A stretch of 64,000 nt of DNA, taken from NCBI GenBank assembly GCA_008828725.1, contig MEHQ01001676.1, forward strand, positions 276,773 through 340,772. The letters run 5' to 3'. The notes under the pieces are model-generated. The model was not told the DNA's origin. It saw only the letters and a program-made list of their open reading frames with translations, and searched no databases. Every line of letters starts with the position of its first letter. Positions within the stretch are counted from its first letter, which is position 1. The DNA is from Saccharina japonica (lineage: Eukaryota; Sar; Phaeophyceae; Laminariales; Laminariaceae). A program made the translations under genes and the position numbers. Shown here in pieces: positions 61,056 through 64,000 of this stretch.

Positions 61056-62562
61056 CTAACACAAAATCGTCGGAAAGCCATCCTTTTTTGGCAGTAAAAG
61101 ATTTGCTTTTTTGGTATTTCTAGGATTCGGAATGGTTCATCGGGTAGCACTTACTTCTCCTTTTCCTCCAAAAAGCCGATTTTGGTTGAGAGGTCGTATA
61201 GAGCTCAACTGGCCACCCTGAGAAAAAATGGGTGGGCCTCCTCTACCTGGGTATGTGTATATGTACGTACGTAAAAATGCCCGGTACACCGTGTTATGCC
61301 GTTTTTGTCGCCTCACGGACGGACACGTTTGAAATTTGCCATACACAGACCCTAGGTGCACCTGGGGAACTCACTTGTGTGCGCGCTGTGTACGTACAGC
61401 CGACCCTCTTGTTTGGCATTGCTTCTGATGGAATAATTCCTTAAGGCGTTTCTAGAGGTGGCGTTTATAGGGCTGCGTAGGGCTAAATGGGGTTCCAAGA
61501 TATGGTGGGGGGGGGGGGAACAAAACTGTCAAAATTATGGAACCACACGGGAAACAAGATCCACACGTTACATTTTTCCTACACGAACAGAATGTATCTG
61601 AATATATTTATGTAGGTGTGCACGTATGTATGTATGTATGTATGTATGTATGTATGTATGTGTGTATGTATGTATGTATGTATGTATGTATGTATGTATG
61701 CATTTATGTATGTATGTATGTATGTATGTATGTATGTATGTATGTATGTATGTATGTTATGTGTGTATGTATGTATGTATGTATGTATGTATGTATGTAT
61801 GTATGTATGTATGTGTGTATGTATGTATGTATTATGTATGTATTATATACCTGGTATTAAAAAAGTAAGAAATCGGGGAAGAAGTTGATGTTTTACTACG
61901 CGGGCCGGTAAACAGGAATCTCCGGAACGTCCCCCGGGCCCCGGGGCTCGAACACTCGCTCAGGTTTCCGTACTTTTGAGCGTGCGCGTAGTACATACAG
62001 TGGGCTTGGAAAATAGATCTGGTTTGCTCATGTTCACACTCGCCCCCCCCGCGCCCCCGCTCTGTGACCGCCGCCTGCTCCCGAACACCCGGCTATTCAA
62101 GCCCGACAAATGGCCAGCGAAAAAGGAAAACCAGCTCGAAAGGGATGGGTAGTCAATGGTCGAATGACTGAGACAAGCAGCAAATGAGTACGCCCCGCCC
62201 CCCCCCTGATTTGCCACCGCCTCTTGCTTCCGAACACCCTTCAAGCCCCGATACACGACCGGGGAGAAAAACGAACCAGCCCCCACCCGTTCCAGCCTCC
62301 GCTCAACAACACAAAGGCACAAACCGAGCGGGCGACGAAACTAGTAGCGAAAACAAAAGCACACACACGCACAAAAAACAACCAGGCCAACCTATAGCCC
62401 ATCCAAGCCCACGCCAGCAAGCCCAAACCCAGCAAGCCCCAAGGCTAGGCCATGCGAGCCTACCTGCCCCCAGTCTACTGCTTGTAGGGCGGGGGCAGCG
62501 GCTGCAGCTGCAGCTGCAGCTGTGGCTGTAGCGGCACTGACAAAACGACGGGATCACGATAC
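61056..62562. other. interval with MITE relic and microsatellite, no gene
   Basis: The second half of a reverse MITE relic (61062-61250), the GTAT microsatellite, a copy of the second C-tailed family (62132-62208) and a CAGCTG-rich run at 62500-62525. Confidence 0.5.
61622..61853 (+). repeat. (GTAT)n microsatellite
   Basis: About 230 bp of TATG/GTAT repeat with a few GTGT and frame interruptions; produces meaningless Cys-Met-Tyr-Val frames. Confidence 0.97.
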
Positions 62563-62682
62563 GGACGACTCGGGGATCGTGGCCACGCAAGGCTCGCCGT
62601 CGACGTTGAAAATCCCCACGCCGTCGTACCCGGGCAACCCCTCCTTGTTCGTCCGGAGCTTGGGCACGCATTTCTCGAAAAT
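62563..62682 (-). CDS. likely internal exon of an unidentified gene
   Basis: On the minus strand, a strong acceptor (TTTTTTGCTTTGTTTTTGAAG) precedes exactly 40 open codons, followed by a GT (TCC|GTATCG). The peptide includes KCVPKLRTNKEGLPGYDGVG and IFNVDGEPCVATIPESS, with G/C-rich third positions. I do not recognise the family. If the GT is not used, the frame stops two codons later. Neighbouring exons were not found on either side. Confidence 0.45.
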
Positions 62683-62788
62683 CTTCAAAAACAAAGCAAA
62701 AAACGAAGCGTGAAAGGAAGCGGGACACGGGACGTTTTTTTTTTTTTTTTTGGTTTTGTGCGGGGACAAAAACGAAAACGCCCCAGGC

Positions 62789-63035
62789 CGGGGGGCGGGT
62801 GGGAGTATACTTATTTCCATGCATGGCCGTAGTCATATGACCATAGGCCGACGGGGGGGGGGGGTGTACTCATGTCGTGCATGGCCGTAGTCGTATGACC
62901 ATAGACCGTCGCATCCTTACAATGCCGGGACGGAGCACATTGGGGGGGGTGTACTCGATATTCATGCACGGCCGTAGTCGTATGACCATGGACCCTCGCA
63001 TCCCTACAAAGCCGGGACGGAGCATTTCGGGTTTG
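62789..63035 (-). mobile_element. three C-tailed element 3' ends in tandem
   Basis: Three truncated units (about 62789-62848, 62849-62943, 62944-63035), each starting with a G-run and a TGTACTC- or TATACTT-type junction, all in the same orientation. Confidence 0.75.
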
Positions 63036-64000
63036 GGGCAGTTAATTGGGACTCTCTTCGCTCGTTCAATGTTTTCACTCGAAATTCAAGCGAGCCAAAT
63101 GTATACCTGGTACATGTATCGGGAATAAAAATGGTGAACCGGCCCCGCTGGAAAAACCCTTCATATCGCGGACAGATCATCGACAGATCATCTACAGATA
63201 GACCAAATAGCGAGAACAGATAGGTCACGGGTTCCCACCCGTCATAATCTGTAAGCCGTAGACCTTTCAAGGCATGATCTATTCCCGATACTGCTGTATA
63301 TACGTATGGTCTACAGTACATAGCTCATCGATTCCCACCTCATGACCTATAAGCAGTGGGCCTTTCAAGGCAAGATCTATTCCCGATACGTTATATACTT
63401 ATGGTCTACAGTAGCTCATGTTGCAGGGTGGGAACCGTATATTCCGCATGATTCTATAGCACATGCTTCCCAGTAGGGTGTGGATCTGTTTAATGCAGAT
63501 CCTTCACAGTCTCTCACAACGGCTGGTGAGGAAACTAGATGCTCTAGATCATGATCTATCTGTAGATGATCTAGATCATGGTCTATCTGTAGATGATCTA
63601 GATCATGGTATATCTGTAGACGATCTACCGTAGATCATAATCTAACTGTAGATGATCTAGATCATGATCTATCTGTAGAAGACCTAGATCATGATATATC
63701 TGTAGATTATCTAGATCATTATATATCTGTAGATGATCTATTAAAACATCATGATATATCCGTAGATGATATAGATCACGATATATCTGTAGATGATCCA
63801 TGAATCATGATATATCTGTAGATGACCGAGATCATGATCTATCTGTAGATGATCGAGATCATGACCTATCTGTAGATAATCTATAAATCGTGATCTGTGC
63901 GAAGGTGTGTTAACACTCGCCTTTTTCTTCTGCAGTTGGGCCGGCGTCGCAGGCTCCCCCTCCGTCCCGCTGAGGGTAATTCGCGCCCCGATTGCTGCCC
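63036..64000. repeat. 27-bp minisatellite and ~100-bp tandem duplication
   Basis: 63230-63420 is a ~95-bp unit present twice (TCAAGGCATGATCTATTCCC). From about 63545 to 63890 a 27-bp unit, TCTGTAGATGATCTAGATCA plus TGRTMTA, repeats about 12 times with decay. After it, CTTTTTCTTCTGCAG at 63921-63935 looks like a splice acceptor and 63936-63977 could be the start of an exon; too short to identify. Confidence 0.75.

Noticed and set aside
61537..61888. Open frames of Cys-Met-Tyr-Val repeats
   Set aside because: Translation of a GTAT microsatellite; open in all frames because the repeat has no stops.
63545..63890. CRISPR-like array
   Set aside because: Continuous 27-bp tandem units that decay gradually, with no unique spacers.

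Overview
This is a nuclear eukaryotic window dominated by one very large, intron-rich gene on the + strand. Short exons with G/C-rich third codon positions, consensus GT..AG junctions and introns averaging about 1.7 kb are visible throughout. No bacterial operon, phage or CRISPR locus is present. The lineage cannot be fixed from the sequence. A photosynthetic stramenopile such as a brown alga would fit the small GC-rich exons and repeat-stuffed introns, but that is a weak inference.

The gene is a homologue of ZNFX1 (NFX1-type zinc finger-containing protein 1), an SF1 UPF1-like RNA helicase. I could chain 28 exons from 4442 to 54015. Every junction phase agrees, and the chain gives 3,899 coding nt (about 1,299 residues) ending at a stop. 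The order is: acidic linker, helicase segment with the EEAAE, GDHLQLRP, RMRPEI, VDNFQGEES and SRAK motifs, an array of NFX1-type zinc fingers, a RING-like CGH/CPDC pair, a helical poly-Gln region, and a C-terminal RZ-type zinc finger. Walker A and the N-terminus must lie upstream of the window or in unrecognised exons. One Gly-rich open frame (1-475) has a compatible phase and may be the preceding exon.

The remaining ~92% of the gene is intron, filled with repeats: (1) a MITE family of about 247 bp with 26-bp terminal inverted repeats (GACGCRTGCTACGRTAGAGG) and 4-bp target duplications in 10 of 13 testable copies; (2) a retroposon-like family whose copies share a 3' end followed by a poly(C) tail and are variably 5'-truncated, plus a second family with a related 3' end and the same tail; (3) short piggyBac-like elements in TTAA sites; (4) GGGCCC-ended foldback elements; (5) a ~1.2-kb inverted-repeat element carrying a tRNA-derived SINE; (6) many satellites and microsatellites.

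The interval 32.9-35.8 kb contains two single-N gaps, three copies of one segment (two of them the same length and apparently identical) and both a MITE-filled and a MITE-empty version of one site. It is either a very recent duplication or unmerged haplotypes.

Downstream of the gene (54-62.5 kb) lie degenerate tandem repeats, a tRNA-like fragment, a perfect 23-bp-arm hairpin, foldback elements and a TATG microsatellite. One likely minus-strand exon (62563-62682) marks another, unidentified gene. The window ends in 27-bp minisatellite DNA and a possible exon start.
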